Below, one piece after another: positions 40,680 through 49,611 of a DNA stretch of 64,000 nucleotides. The notes beneath the pieces are model-generated. The model saw nothing but the letters and a program-made list of their open reading frames with translations. It had not been told where the DNA came from and did not search any database. This DNA comes from Paracandidimonas soli. GTDB lineage: Bacteria; Pseudomonadota; Gammaproteobacteria; Burkholderiales; Burkholderiaceae_B. The DNA lies in assembly GCF_004342005.1 (NCBI RefSeq), contig NZ_SMBX01000009.1, positions 62,001-126,000 of the forward strand, written 5' to 3'. Position numbers and translations under genes: made by a program. Each line of letters starts with the position of its first letter. Positions within the stretch are counted from its first letter, which is position 1.

Positions 40680-41168
40680 CTATTGCAATGCGCCCCAGCG
40701 CAGCACGGCTGGCTCTGCGCTGGCCCAGCGCCAGCCGCCCTCCTGCCGGCAGATGGAGGCCAGGTAGGCGGACTCGGTCTCGTCGGACTCCACCGTAAAC
40801 AGCACCTCGCGGCAGGACGCCAGCGGATTGTCGATCTCGCGGACAACCTGGATGCTGCCGCGTTCATTCCCGTAGGGAATGCTTCGCCGCACCTCCCAGG
40901 CCTTTACCCGCCCAGGCGGCAACTCTCCCGCCACGCGGGCCATGAGATTCTGCTGGTCGTTCTTCCATGTTCGCAATACGTACTTCACGGAAGCATCGAT
41001 GGCCGCCTGCGTGCCCACGGCCACGGCATAGCCTACGGCGGGATTCGCCGTGGCGGCGCTGGACGCCACGCCCGCCGCAGCCCCCACCCCGGACCCGAAG
41101 GACGACATGGTGCAGCCCGTCGCCGCAAACACGCAAAGCGATCCGCACAATACGGCCAGCCGCCTCAC
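40680..41168 (-). CDS. Putative lipoprotein, paralogue of its upstream neighbour
   Basis: 162 residues from a GTG at 41168 that overlaps the upstream stop (GTGA). Signal peptide with VFAATGC as likely lipobox (Cys near residue 20), then a Gly/Ala-rich hydrophobic stretch (GVGAAAGVASSAATANPAVGYAVAVGTQAAID) and a C-terminal domain. The last residues, WRWASAEPAVLRWGALQ, are almost the same as those of the adjacent gene. I do not recognise a functional family. Probably an envelope protein made together with its paralogue. Confidence 0.75.
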   Translation of the reverse strand: MRRLAVLCGSLCVFAATGCTMSSFGSGVGAAAGVASSAATANPAVGYAVAVGTQAAIDASVKYVLRTWKNDQQNLMARVAGELPPGRVKAWEVRRSIPYGNERGSIQVVREIDNPLASCREVLFTVESDETESAYLASICRQEGGWRWASAEPAVLRWGALQ

Positions 41169-41674
41169 TGCAATGATCCCCAGCGGGCCGTGGCGGGCTC
41201 GGCCGACGCCCAGCGCCATTGCCCCCGGTCGTCGCAAATGGTCGTTACGTAATAGGCGTGCGGCGTTTCCGGCGGCGCATTCATCGCTACCACGGAGAAT
41301 ACGATTTCCTTGCACGACAGACCGATGCCGCCTATCAGCCGGCTCACGGCCACCTTGCCCTGCGCATCGGACTCGATCGGCAGCCCATGGATCACCGCCC
41401 AATCGCCGACCTCGCCAACCTGGAGCCTGGCCGCCGCCTGCGCGATGGCGTCCTGCTCCTCCGCCCTCGTCCTGCGCTGCGCATATTGCAGCCCGGCCTT
41501 TGCCGCCGCCTGCACGCCCAGGCCAATGCCGGTCGCCAATGCCGCATTGTCCGTCATGCTGTCGGCAATGGCAGCGCCGGCAATCCCGGCGCCGGCGCTG
41601 GTGCCTTCCATCAGGAAGGAGCTGCAGCCCGACAGGAGCAAGGCCGTCAATAACGGCACAAAATATGGATACAT
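41165..41674 (-). CDS. Putative lipoprotein, first of a tandem paralogous pair
   Basis: 169 residues. Start MYPYFVPLL at 41674 gives a short signal peptide ending in LLLSGC-SS, a clear lipobox. A Gly/Ala-rich hydrophobic stretch follows (AGAGIAGAAIADSM, ALATGIGLGVQAAAKAG), then a C-terminal domain ending WRWASAEPATARWGSLQ, shared with the downstream gene. The two genes overlap by four bases. A perfect 25-base palindrome lies about 40 bases upstream of the start. Function unknown. Confidence 0.75.
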   Translation of the reverse strand: MYPYFVPLLTALLLSGCSSFLMEGTSAGAGIAGAAIADSMTDNAALATGIGLGVQAAAKAGLQYAQRRTRAEEQDAIAQAAARLQVGEVGDWAVIHGLPIESDAQGKVAVSRLIGGIGLSCKEIVFSVVAMNAPPETPHAYYVTTICDDRGQWRWASAEPATARWGSLQ

Positions 41675-41711
41675 GGCCGCAAATGTATTACAGCCGGCAA
41701 CCGTCAACAAC

Positions 41712-41736
41712 CGGATTGACACTTATTGTCAATCCG
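41712..41736. promoter_or_regulatory. Perfect palindrome, candidate operator of the lipoprotein pair
   Basis: CGGATTGACA-CTTAT-TGTCAATCCG, 10-bp arms and a 5-base centre. It lies between the stop of the Crp/Fnr gene and the start of the lipoprotein pair. The half sites TTGAC/GTCAA resemble FNR-family half sites but the spacing is too wide by three bases. It could instead be a transcript-end stem for the regulator gene, though no T-run follows. Confidence 0.5.
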
Positions 41737-41758
41737 CCGCCCGTCTGTTTGGAGGGTC

Positions 41759-42439
41759 CTAACCCTGGTAATTGGTCAGCGCCTGGACGTCGAGCAGCGT
41801 GATCTGCCGGCCGTTGACCTCGATCATGTTCTTGTCCGCCAGCTCGCGCAGGATGCGCGAGAAGTGCTCCGGCGTCAGGTTCAGGCGCGATGCGATCACC
41901 GTCTTGCTCGTTTCCAGCCTGAGCTGGCAGCCATCCCTGCAGTCGTCGGCGTGCATGAGATAGCCGATCACGCGCTGCGCGCCGGTCTGCAGGGAATAGG
42001 CCTTGATATCGCTCATCCGGGCATGCAGCCGCTGGCTCAGGCTGGCCAGCAGGCGGCGCGCCAGCTTGCCGTCGCGATCCAGCATATCGAACAGGGCCTC
42101 CTTGGCCACATGCAGCAGCAGGCTGTCGCACAGCGCCTGCGCATCCAGGATGTACGGCTTGTCGACGAACATCAGGGCCTCGCCGAAGCTCTCGCCATCA
42201 CCGATCAGCCTGGCCACTTTCTCGTGTCCCTGGTCCGTCTTGAAGTAGAGCTTGATCTGTCCGTAGACGACGATGTGGAAGCCCACGCATGGATCATTGC
42301 GGCGAAACAGGACCTCTCCGCGCGCGAGATGGACGGCGGTCGTCGCCTGCGCTACGCGCTCCAGGTCGCGGGAGCCGAGCTCGCAGAACAGCGAAGCCCG
42401 GGAAAGATGCTCGGGTATCAGTGCGGATTGCGTGTTCAT
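41759..42439 (-). CDS. Crp/Fnr-family transcriptional regulator
   Basis: 226 residues. Cyclic-nucleotide-binding-type beta roll (VHLARGEVLFRRNDPCVGFHIVVYGQIKLYF), a dimerisation helix (ASLSQRLHARMSDIKAYSLQTGAQRVIGYL), and a C-terminal winged helix (TVIASRLNLTPEHFSRILRELADKNMI, recognition helix with E-x-x-SR). The N-terminal cysteine cluster of oxygen-sensing FNR is lacking, so it is more like DNR or NnrR-type sensors. It is near hemN, which carries an FNR/DNR-type box, and may regulate it. The effector is unknown. Confidence 0.9.
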   Translation of the reverse strand: MNTQSALIPEHLSRASLFCELGSRDLERVAQATTAVHLARGEVLFRRNDPCVGFHIVVYGQIKLYFKTDQGHEKVARLIGDGESFGEALMFVDKPYILDAQALCDSLLLHVAKEALFDMLDRDGKLARRLLASLSQRLHARMSDIKAYSLQTGAQRVIGYLMHADDCRDGCQLRLETSKTVIASRLNLTPEHFSRILRELADKNMIEVNGRQITLLDVQALTNYQG

Positions 42440-42504
42440 CTTGCTAGAATCCCAGGAAACACTGTGAAGATCGTCTCCGATGCCGAACTCCCGGCCATCC
42501 GATC

Positions 42505-42888
42505 ATGAAAATTTTCTACATCTCCGTCGGAACCGTGTCGCTGGCGCTAGGCATACTGGGAATCGTATTGCCGCTGCTGCCAACCACGCCATTCCTGCTG
42601 CTGGCATCGGCCTGCTACGTGCGCGGGTCGGAACGCCTGCACCGCCGCCTGATGGAGCATCGCGTGCTGGGGCCCTATATCCAGGCGTTCCGCAACGGCG
42701 AGGGCATTCCGCTGCGGGGCAAGGTCTGCGCCCTGCTGTTCCTGTGGACTTCGCTTGCCTATTCCGCCTGGATGGTGCCCCTCCCCTGGGTATGGCTGCT
42801 CTTGCTCATACCCGGCATCGGCGTCACCACCTACTTGCTGCGTCTTCCGACGCGCCCTCCCGCCATCCGTCAGATCAGCCGCGAATAG
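42505..42888 (+). CDS. ybaN: YbaN-family (DUF454) inner-membrane protein
   Basis: 127 residues with three to four membrane helices (YISVGTVSLALGILGIVLPLL; LLFLWTSLAYSAWMV; WVWLLLLIPGIGVTTYLL) and the family's characteristic PTTPFLLLASACYVRGSERLHRRLMEH segment followed by LGPYIQAF. Function is unknown in general; the family often lies beside heme or iron genes, and here it converges on hemN with a 19-base overlap of the 3' ends. Confidence 0.88.
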   Translation: MKIFYISVGTVSLALGILGIVLPLLPTTPFLLLASACYVRGSERLHRRLMEHRVLGPYIQAFRNGEGIPLRGKVCALLFLWTSLAYSAWMVPLPWVWLLLLIPGIGVTTYLLRLPTRPPAIRQISRE

Positions 42889-44261
42889 GTCGAGCCCGTC
42901 GGCTGGCCGATATAGCGGTCGAACACCATGCCCATGGCCCGGACGAACAGCCTGCCCGTCGGCAGGACTCGGATCCCCTGGTCGTCGGCCTCCAGCAGCC
43001 CCCCTTCCCGGAAAGGCTCCAGCTCGGATAGCTCCTTCGAGAAATATGTCTTGAAATCAATATCGTAGCGCCGGTTGAAACTGTCGAAATCGATGGGGTT
43101 GCTGCACATCACGGTCATGATGACATCGGCCCGCAGCACGTCGTCGCTGGAAAGGCCAAACCCCTTCTCGATGGGCAGCCGGCCCGCGTCCAGATGGGCA
43201 TAGTAGGACTTCAGGCTGCGTGTGGACTGACTGTACGAGCGCCCTACCTTGCCGATGGCCGAGACGCCCAGACCAACCAGGTCGCATTCCGCCCGCGTGG
43301 TGTAGCCCTGGAAATTGCGGTGCAGGCTGTAGTCCAGCCTGGCGCGGTTCAGCTCGTCGTCGGGCCGGGCGAAGTGATCCAGGCCGATATAGATATAGCC
43401 CGCGTCGAGCAGGCGCTGCATGGCATGCAGGAAAATCTGCAGCCGCTCCTCGGCCGACGGCAGGTCGGCGGCGGAGATCAGGCGCTGGGCCTTGAAGCGC
43501 GAAGGCAGGTGCGCGTAGTTGTACAGTGCAATGCGGTCGGGAGACAGCCGTACGACATGATCCAGGGTAACATCGAACGAAGCCAGGGTCTGCTTGGGCA
43601 GGCCGTAGATGAGATCCATGTTGATGGAACGAAAGCCCGCATCCCGGCTGGCCTGCAGCGTGGTTTCCACCATCTTGACCGGCTGGATGCGATTGACCGC
43701 CAGTTGCACCTGGGGATCGAAATCCTGCACGCCGAAACTGGTGCGGTTGAATCCCAACCCGGCCAGCCTGTGCATGATGGGGCCGTCCACCGTGCGCGGG
43801 TCGATTTCGATGCCGAACTCGGCATCGTCCGAAAAATCGAAATACTCATGCAGCAGGCGCATGAGCTCGTCGAGCTCCGCCGCGTTCAAGAATGTGGGCG
43901 AGCCTCCGCCGAGATGCAGTTGGGATACGGTGCGCTTCTCTCCCAGATGCGGCGCCAGCAGCTCTACCTCGCGCCTCAGGTAGCGGATGTACTCCGCCGA
44001 GCGGCTGTGGTCCTGGGTGATAATCTTGTTACAGGCGCAGAAATAGCAAAGCGACTGGCAGAACGGCAAGTGGATATAGATGGACAACGGCGGGCTGCCG
44101 GGATCGGATGCACGTTGCTGCAGGTAGTGGATGTATTCCACTTCATCAAATCCATCGAGAAAGCGATCAGCCGTCGGGTACGAGGTGTATCTCGGGCCAG
44201 ACTTGTCGTAGCGGCGCACCAGCGCTTCAGAAATCTGGATGTCGGAGGAAATAATATTCAT
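42870..44261 (-). CDS. hemN: Oxygen-independent coproporphyrinogen III oxidase
   Basis: Radical-SAM enzyme that makes protoporphyrinogen IX when oxygen is low. 463 residues, true HemN length (longer than HemW). YDKSGPRYTSYPTADRF near residue 18, cluster cysteines C68, C72, C75 plus C77 in FCQSLCYFCACNKI, and GGGSPTFL and the long C-terminal HemN domain with the conserved LARPDDELNRA / QGYTT stretch. A well-formed FNR/DNR-type box is found about 60 bases upstream, matching anaerobic induction. Confidence 0.96.
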   Translation of the reverse strand: MNIISSDIQISEALVRRYDKSGPRYTSYPTADRFLDGFDEVEYIHYLQQRASDPGSPPLSIYIHLPFCQSLCYFCACNKIITQDHSRSAEYIRYLRREVELLAPHLGEKRTVSQLHLGGGSPTFLNAAELDELMRLLHEYFDFSDDAEFGIEIDPRTVDGPIMHRLAGLGFNRTSFGVQDFDPQVQLAVNRIQPVKMVETTLQASRDAGFRSINMDLIYGLPKQTLASFDVTLDHVVRLSPDRIALYNYAHLPSRFKAQRLISAADLPSAEERLQIFLHAMQRLLDAGYIYIGLDHFARPDDELNRARLDYSLHRNFQGYTTRAECDLVGLGVSAIGKVGRSYSQSTRSLKSYYAHLDAGRLPIEKGFGLSSDDVLRADVIMTVMCSNPIDFDSFNRRYDIDFKTYFSKELSELEPFREGGLLEADDQGIRVLPTGRLFVRAMGMVFDRYIGQPTGSTYSRLI

Positions 44262-44720
44262 GCGATGTGGATCCTGGAATTCCCTGAATTATCGACCGGT
44301 TTACTCAGGCAATCGTTGACCTACATCAATAACAGGAGAGCACACCTGCACAGTACGTCATATCGTCTCGTCGCTTTCCTCCAGATAAGGCAAGAATGCG
44401 GCAAATTCCCATATCACGCAAGATAATGCGCAAATTCCCGTTCTATTTCCCGTTTCCGATCATTACCGTTTGTCCATTTCATGGAAAATCGCACTGCAAC
44501 ATCCATTTTTTGAAGCAAAAAAACACGAATCATCCCTCAACCGTCCCGAAAATCAGCGAAAGATATCGTATTATTTAAGTCATTTCGCAAACCATCCATA
44601 CTGCCGGACGGCATGCCTCCGATGCCGTATGCGATGCTTTCCAGCCGCTGCGCGTACACGTAGAGGCGTTCTTTCCATTCAAAGCCAAACACCCAGTCAA
44701 AACACTCACAGAAAGAATCG
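44262..44720. other. Divergent intergenic region between hemN and the Mrp operon, 459 bases
   Basis: Apart from the FNR/DNR-type box near hemN this region is AT-rich in its central part (about 44390-44580) and should hold the promoter of the antiporter operon. I see no convincing gene, and no clear -10/-35 pair I would vouch for. Confidence 0.5.
44316..44329 (-). promoter_or_regulatory. FNR/DNR-type box upstream of hemN
   Basis: TTGAC-CTAC-ATCAA, one base off the TTGAT-N4-ATCAA consensus, centred about 61 bases before the hemN start codon; this is the position expected for activation near -41 of the promoter. Confidence 0.75.
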
Positions 44721-47627
44721 ATGTCCTTACTTCTCCTGCTTCTTTTGCCCTTTGTCGGCAGCGTGATCGCCGCGTTGCTTTCCCCCGGCGCACGCAATCT
44801 CGAAGCATGGCTGGCTGGGGCCGTGGCCCTCGGTTGCGTCATCCTGGCCGCATTGCAGTTGCCCGCCATCCTGAACGGAGAGGTCATCCGGCTGAGCCTG
44901 ACCTGGATTCCGGCCATGGGCATCGATTTCACCCTGCGCATGGACGGATTCGCATGGCTGTTCGCCATGATCATCGCCGCCATGGGCAGCCTGATCGTAC
45001 TGTACGCGCGCTACTATATGTCGCCCAAGGACCCTGTCCCGCGCTTCTTCTCTTTCTTCCTGCTCTTCATGGGCGCCATGCTGGGCGTGGTGCTGTCAGG
45101 GAATCTCATCCAGTTGGTCATCTTCTGGGAAATGACCAGCCTGTCGTCCTTCATGCTGATCGCCTACTGGCATCACCGCCTCGACGCACGCCGCGGCGCG
45201 CGCATGTCGCTCATCATCACTGGCACGGGCGGATTCTGCCTGCTGGCCAGCGTACTGATGCTGGGCAAGGTCGTCGGCAGCTATGACCTCGATGTCGTCC
45301 TGGCGGCCGGAGACATCGTGCGCGCCCATCCCTGGTACAACGCCATCCTCGGCCTGATGGCGCTGGGAGCGCTGACCAAGAGCGCGCAATTCCCTTTCCA
45401 TATCTGGCTGCCCAACGCCATGGCGGCGCCGACGCCGGTTTCCGCCTATCTGCACTCGGCCACCATGGTCAAGGCCGGCGTCTTCCTGCTGGCCCGCTTC
45501 TGGCCCGTTCTGGCGGGCACCGAGCAATGGGGATGGATCATCGGCGGCGCCGGCCTGTGCTCGCTGGTGCTGGGCGCCTACGCCGCCACCTTCCAGCAGG
45601 ACATGAAGGGCGTGCTGGCCTACTCCACCATCAGCCACCTGGGCCTTATCACCCTGCTGCTGGGCATGAACAGCGAACTGGCGCTGGTAGCCGCGCTGTT
45701 CCACATCATGAACCACGCCACCTTCAAGGCCTCGCTGTTCATGGCGGCCGGCATCGTGGACCACGAAACCGGCACCCGCGACATGTCCCGCCTGTCGGGG
45801 CTGTTCCGCAGCATGCCGATCACGGCCACGCTGGCCATCGTCGCTGCGGCGGCCATGGCGGGCGTGCCGTTGCTGAACGGATTCATTTCAAAGGAAATGT
45901 TCTTCGCCGAAGCGATCACCAACAGCTCGTCTCAGTGGTTCCTGCCCATGGCCGCCGTGCTGGCGGGCGCGCTGAGCGTGGCCTACTCGATCCGTTTCAT
46001 CGCCCAGGTATTCTTCGGCCCCGAAGCCACCGACCTGCCCCGCGCGCCCCACGAGCCGCCTCGCTGGATGCTCGTTCCCAGCGCCGTGCTGGTCCTCACC
46101 TGCCTGGTCGTGGGCATTTTCCCCGCGGCGACCATCGGCCCATTCCTGCACCTGGCGCTGGTTTCCATCCTGGGAGACGACACGCCCAGCTACAGCCTGG
46201 CTGTCTGGCACGGCTTCAACCTGCCGCTGATCATGAGCTTCGCGGCCATGCTGGGCGGCGTCGTCCTGCTGTATCTGCTGCGCGGCCACATGCGCAGGCG
46301 CCCCGGAACAACGCCCATCATCTACCGCTTCGACGGGCGCCGCACCTTCGACGCTCTGCTCGAATGGCTGGACATCGCTTCGGCGTCCGTCCTGAACATC
46401 CTGCAATCCGGCCGCCTGCAAACACAGATGTTCTGCGTCGTAGCTGCCACCCTGGTGGTCGCCGCGCTTCCGCTGCTGAGCCCCGAGTGGCTGCACCCCA
46501 CGCAATCGACGTCCATGAGCCCCGCTTTCGTCGCCCTGTGGCTCGCCGGCGGCCTTTGCGCCATCGGCGCCGCGCAACAGGCCAAATACCACCGCCCCGC
46601 GGCATTGCTGCTGTCCGGCGGCGCCGGGCTTGCCACCTGCCTCACGTTCGCCTGGCTGTCGGCTCCCGACCTCGCCCTGACGCAGCTCGCGGTCGAAGTG
46701 GTGACCGTCGTACTGATCCTGCTCGGCCTGCGCTGGCTGCCGCGCCGCGTGCTGACCCGCCAGACCGACGCCGATCTCGCCGGAACGCACTTGCGCAGGC
46801 TGCGCGACTTCATCCTCGCCCTGGCGGGCGGCGCGGGCCTGTCGGCCATTTCCTACGCCGTGCTGACGCGCCCGCAGGGCGAAGGCATCGCTTCGTTCTT
46901 CGTGGAGCAATCCATCCCGCTGGGAGGAGGCTCCAACGTGGTGAACGTAATCCTTGTCGATTTCCGCGCCTTCGACACACTGGGCGAGATCACGGTGCTC
47001 GGTATCGTCGCCCTGACCGTCTACGCGCTGCTGCGCCGCTTCAGGCCTCCTCTCGAAAGCCTGATACAGCCGCTGGCCCGCATCGCCCCCGGCGCGCATC
47101 CGCTGGAACAGGACAAGCCCTCCGAACCCGACCCTGGCGCGCTCCTGCCGACCGGCGTCATGCTGATCCCAGCCGTGCTGGTGCGCGTGCTGCTGCCGAT
47201 CGCCGCCCTGGTTTCCGTCTATTTCCTGCTGCGCGGCCATAACCTGCCGGGTGGCGGCTTCGTGGGCGGCCTGATTTTCGCAACCGCCGTCATCCTGCAA
47301 TACATGGTGGGCGGCGTCATATGGGTCGAGGCGCGCCCGCGCATCCATCCTCAGTACTGGATCGCCTCCGGACTGCTTGCGGCGGGCATCGCGGCCATCA
47401 TGGTCTGGTGGGCCGGCCGCCCCTTCCTCGCCTCGCTGACCTGGGATCCCGTGCTGCCCGTCATCGGCCCCATCCACCTCTCCAGCGTCCTGCTGTTCGA
47501 TCTTGGAGTCTATATGCTGGTCATCGGCGCCACTGTCCTGGTGCTCGTCGCCCTGGCTCACCAGTCGCTGCGCTTTCAACGCAAGCCCATGCCCGCCCCG
47601 GCGCCCGACACAGGGGAGGCCGCCTGA
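44721..47627 (+). CDS. mnhA: Mrp-type Na+/H+ antiporter subunit A/B fusion
   Basis: Largest subunit of the multi-subunit monovalent cation/proton antiporter (Mrp/Mnh/Pha). 968 residues. The first two-thirds resemble NuoL (FWEMTSLSSFMLIAYWHH, ALTKSAQFPFHIWLPNAMAAPTPVSAYLHSATMVKAG, LLGMNSELALVAALFHIMNHATFKASLFM); the middle has the MrpA extension (DLALTQLAVEVVTVVLILLGL; VVNVILVDFRAFDTLGE); the last ~150 residues are the MrpB domain (YFLLRGHNLPGGGFVGGL). Fusion of A and B is usual in proteobacterial 'group 2' Pha systems. First gene of the operon; stop overlaps the next start as TGATG. Confidence 0.95.
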   Translation: MSLLLLLLLPFVGSVIAALLSPGARNLEAWLAGAVALGCVILAALQLPAILNGEVIRLSLTWIPAMGIDFTLRMDGFAWLFAMIIAAMGSLIVLYARYYMSPKDPVPRFFSFFLLFMGAMLGVVLSGNLIQLVIFWEMTSLSSFMLIAYWHHRLDARRGARMSLIITGTGGFCLLASVLMLGKVVGSYDLDVVLAAGDIVRAHPWYNAILGLMALGALTKSAQFPFHIWLPNAMAAPTPVSAYLHSATMVKAGVFLLARFWPVLAGTEQWGWIIGGAGLCSLVLGAYAATFQQDMKGVLAYSTISHLGLITLLLGMNSELALVAALFHIMNHATFKASLFMAAGIVDHETGTRDMSRLSGLFRSMPITATLAIVAAAAMAGVPLLNGFISKEMFFAEAITNSSSQWFLPMAAVLAGALSVAYSIRFIAQVFFGPEATDLPRAPHEPPRWMLVPSAVLVLTCLVVGIFPAATIGPFLHLALVSILGDDTPSYSLAVWHGFNLPLIMSFAAMLGGVVLLYLLRGHMRRRPGTTPIIYRFDGRRTFDALLEWLDIASASVLNILQSGRLQTQMFCVVAATLVVAALPLLSPEWLHPTQSTSMSPAFVALWLAGGLCAIGAAQQAKYHRPAALLLSGGAGLATCLTFAWLSAPDLALTQLAVEVVTVVLILLGLRWLPRRVLTRQTDADLAGTHLRRLRDFILALAGGAGLSAISYAVLTRPQGEGIASFFVEQSIPLGGGSNVVNVILVDFRAFDTLGEITVLGIVALTVYALLRRFRPPLESLIQPLARIAPGAHPLEQDKPSEPDPGALLPTGVMLIPAVLVRVLLPIAALVSVYFLLRGHNLPGGGFVGGLIFATAVILQYMVGGVIWVEARPRIHPQYWIASGLLAAGIAAIMVWWAGRPFLASLTWDPVLPVIGPIHLSSVLLFDLGVYMLVIGATVLVLVALAHQSLRFQRKPMPAPAPDTGEAA

Positions 47628-47971
47628 TGGAACTGATTCTTTCGCTCGCCATCGGCACCCTGGCCGGTTCCGGCATCTGGCTGATCCTGCGGCCGCGCAC
47701 GTTCCAGATCATCATGGGCCTGTCGCTGCTGTCATACGCCGTCAACCTCTTCATCTTCTCAATGGGGCGCATCAAGCTCGGCGGCGCTCCCGTCATCGAC
47801 ACTACCGTGGGCTCGGATCCCGCGCTCTATACCGACCCGCTGCCCCAGGCGCTGGTGCTGACAGCCATCGTCATCGGCTTCGCCACCACAGCGCTCTTCC
47901 TCGTCGTGCTGCTGGCATCGCGCGGACTCACCGATACCGACCACGTTGACGGCAGGGAGCCCGAAGCATGA
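47627..47971 (+). CDS. mnhC: Mrp antiporter subunit C
   Basis: NuoK-like three-helix subunit, 114 residues (MELILSLAIGTLAGSGIWLIL; IIMGLSLLSYAVNLFIFSMG; QALVLTAIVIGFATTALFLVVLL). DPLPQALVLTAIVIG is the signature of MrpC/NuoK. The start overlaps the mnhA stop (TGATG) and the stop overlaps mnhD (ATGA). Confidence 0.95.
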   Translation: MELILSLAIGTLAGSGIWLILRPRTFQIIMGLSLLSYAVNLFIFSMGRIKLGGAPVIDTTVGSDPALYTDPLPQALVLTAIVIGFATTALFLVVLLASRGLTDTDHVDGREPEA

Positions 47972-49611
47972 CAGGACTGTTGCATCACCTCCCCATCCTG
48001 CCCGTCGCCATTCCGCTGTTCGCCGGCGCGCTGATGCTGCTGCAGCGCGACTCGCAGCGCAACATCAAGGGCGTCATCAGCCTGGCTTCCCTGCTGGCAC
48101 AGATCGTCTGCGCCGTCATGCTGCTGCTCATGAGCACCGGCCAGATCGAAAGCGGCTGGGCCGGCAATGTTGGCGTCTATCTGCTGGGCAACTGGTCCGC
48201 GCCGTTCGGCATCGTGGTCGTGGCCGACCGGCTGTCGACAGCCATGCTGCTGCTGACTTCCCTGCTGGGCTTCGCCTGCTGGGTCTATGCAACGGCGCGC
48301 TGGGAGCGCGCGGGCGTGCATTTCGACCCTCTGTTCCAGTTCCTGCTGATGGGTCTGAACGGCGCCTTCCTGACCGGAGACCTGTTCAACCTGTTCGTCT
48401 TCTTTGAAGTGCTGCTTGCCGCTTCGTATGGCCTGATCCTGCACGGTTCGGGCGCGGCGCGCGTCAGCGCCAGCCTGCATTACATCGCCGTCAATCTGGT
48501 AGCCTCCTTCTTGCTGCTGATCGCCATCGCCCTGATCTACGGCGTGACCGGCACCCTGAACATGGCGGACCTGTCGGTCAAGGCCGGACTGCTGGACGGC
48601 GCCGAGCGCAGCCTGTTCGAGGCCGGAGCGGCTATCCTGGGCGTCGCCTTCCTGGTGAAGGCCGCCGCGTGGCCGCTGAATTTCTGGCTGCCCGCCGCCT
48701 ATGGCAATGCCGCCGCCCCCGTCGCCGGGGTGTTCGCCATCATGACCAAGGTCGGCATCTATTCCCTGCTGCGCATCGGCTCCCTGCTCGATCCCAATGT
48801 GGCGCCGGCCGCCTTCGGGGGCGAATGGATGTTCCCCGTCGGCATCGCCACGCTGGTCTTCGGCGGCATCGGCATGCTGGCCACCCAGCAGGCGGAGCGG
48901 CTGTCGGGCTATGCCGTCATCATGTCGTCCGGCACGCTGCTGGCGGCGTTCGGCATGCCCGGCACTGTCCTGACTGGTCCGGGACTGTTCTACATGAGCA
49001 TATCCATCCTGACCATGGGCGCCATGTTCATGCTGCTGGAAATGGTCGAACGCACGCAGACATTCGGCGCCGACCTGCTGGCCATCAGTATGGAAGCCTT
49101 CGATCTCGACGACCCTGAATCGCCGGACCGCTCGGACGACGTGGTCGGCGTTCCCATGCCCGCCGTCATGACCTTCCTGGGATTGTCATTCTTCGCCTGC
49201 GCCCTGCTGATCATCGGCCTGCCGCCCCTGTCGGGCTTCGTGGCGAAGTTCACCATGCTGTCGGCGGCGCTGCAGGCGGCCAGTTCTCCGGCCGCCACGC
49301 TCAATGCCTGGATATTCATCGGCGCGGTGCTGGTCTCGGGCCTTGCCGGCATCATCGCGCTGTGCCGCACCGGGATCCGTCTGTTCTGGAACGTGGATGA
49401 AACCGTCGTACCCAAACTGCGCCTGAACGAAGCGGTTCCGGTAGCCATGCTGCTGCTGACATGCGCCGCCCTGACGTTCTGGGCCGGCCCGGTCATGCAA
49501 TACTTCGAAACGACGGCAAAATATCTGGGCGACACGTCGCTGTACGTCAATGCTGTCCTTCAGCAGACGCCTATCGCGACCGATGCGGCGATTCACGGGA
49601 GAGGAACATGA
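47968..49611 (+). CDS. mnhD: Mrp antiporter subunit D
   Basis: NuoN/NuoM-like membrane subunit of 547 residues with many hydrophobic helices. GDLFNLFVFFEVLLAASYGLILHG and LVKAAAWPLNFWLPAAYGNAAAPVAGVFAIMTKVGIYSL hold the conserved Glu and Lys residues needed for proton movement. A hydrophilic loop near residues 370-400 (FDLDDPESPDRSDD) is longer than in some homologues. Four-base overlaps on both sides. Confidence 0.95.
   Translation: MTGLLHHLPILPVAIPLFAGALMLLQRDSQRNIKGVISLASLLAQIVCAVMLLLMSTGQIESGWAGNVGVYLLGNWSAPFGIVVVADRLSTAMLLLTSLLGFACWVYATARWERAGVHFDPLFQFLLMGLNGAFLTGDLFNLFVFFEVLLAASYGLILHGSGAARVSASLHYIAVNLVASFLLLIAIALIYGVTGTLNMADLSVKAGLLDGAERSLFEAGAAILGVAFLVKAAAWPLNFWLPAAYGNAAAPVAGVFAIMTKVGIYSLLRIGSLLDPNVAPAAFGGEWMFPVGIATLVFGGIGMLATQQAERLSGYAVIMSSGTLLAAFGMPGTVLTGPGLFYMSISILTMGAMFMLLEMVERTQTFGADLLAISMEAFDLDDPESPDRSDDVVGVPMPAVMTFLGLSFFACALLIIGLPPLSGFVAKFTMLSAALQAASSPAATLNAWIFIGAVLVSGLAGIIALCRTGIRLFWNVDETVVPKLRLNEAVPVAMLLLTCAALTFWAGPVMQYFETTAKYLGDTSLYVNAVLQQTPIATDAAIHGRGT

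Noticed and set aside
41712-41736. Classical FNR box before the lipoprotein pair
   Set aside because: Half sites fit, but the total length is 17 bases from TTGAC to GTCAA instead of 14, so it is not a standard FNR site; kept only as an unspecified operator.
45888-47579. Open frame of 563 codons antisense to the Mrp A/B subunit
   Set aside because: Gln/Asp/Arg-rich composition typical of a reverse-strand shadow of a membrane protein gene.
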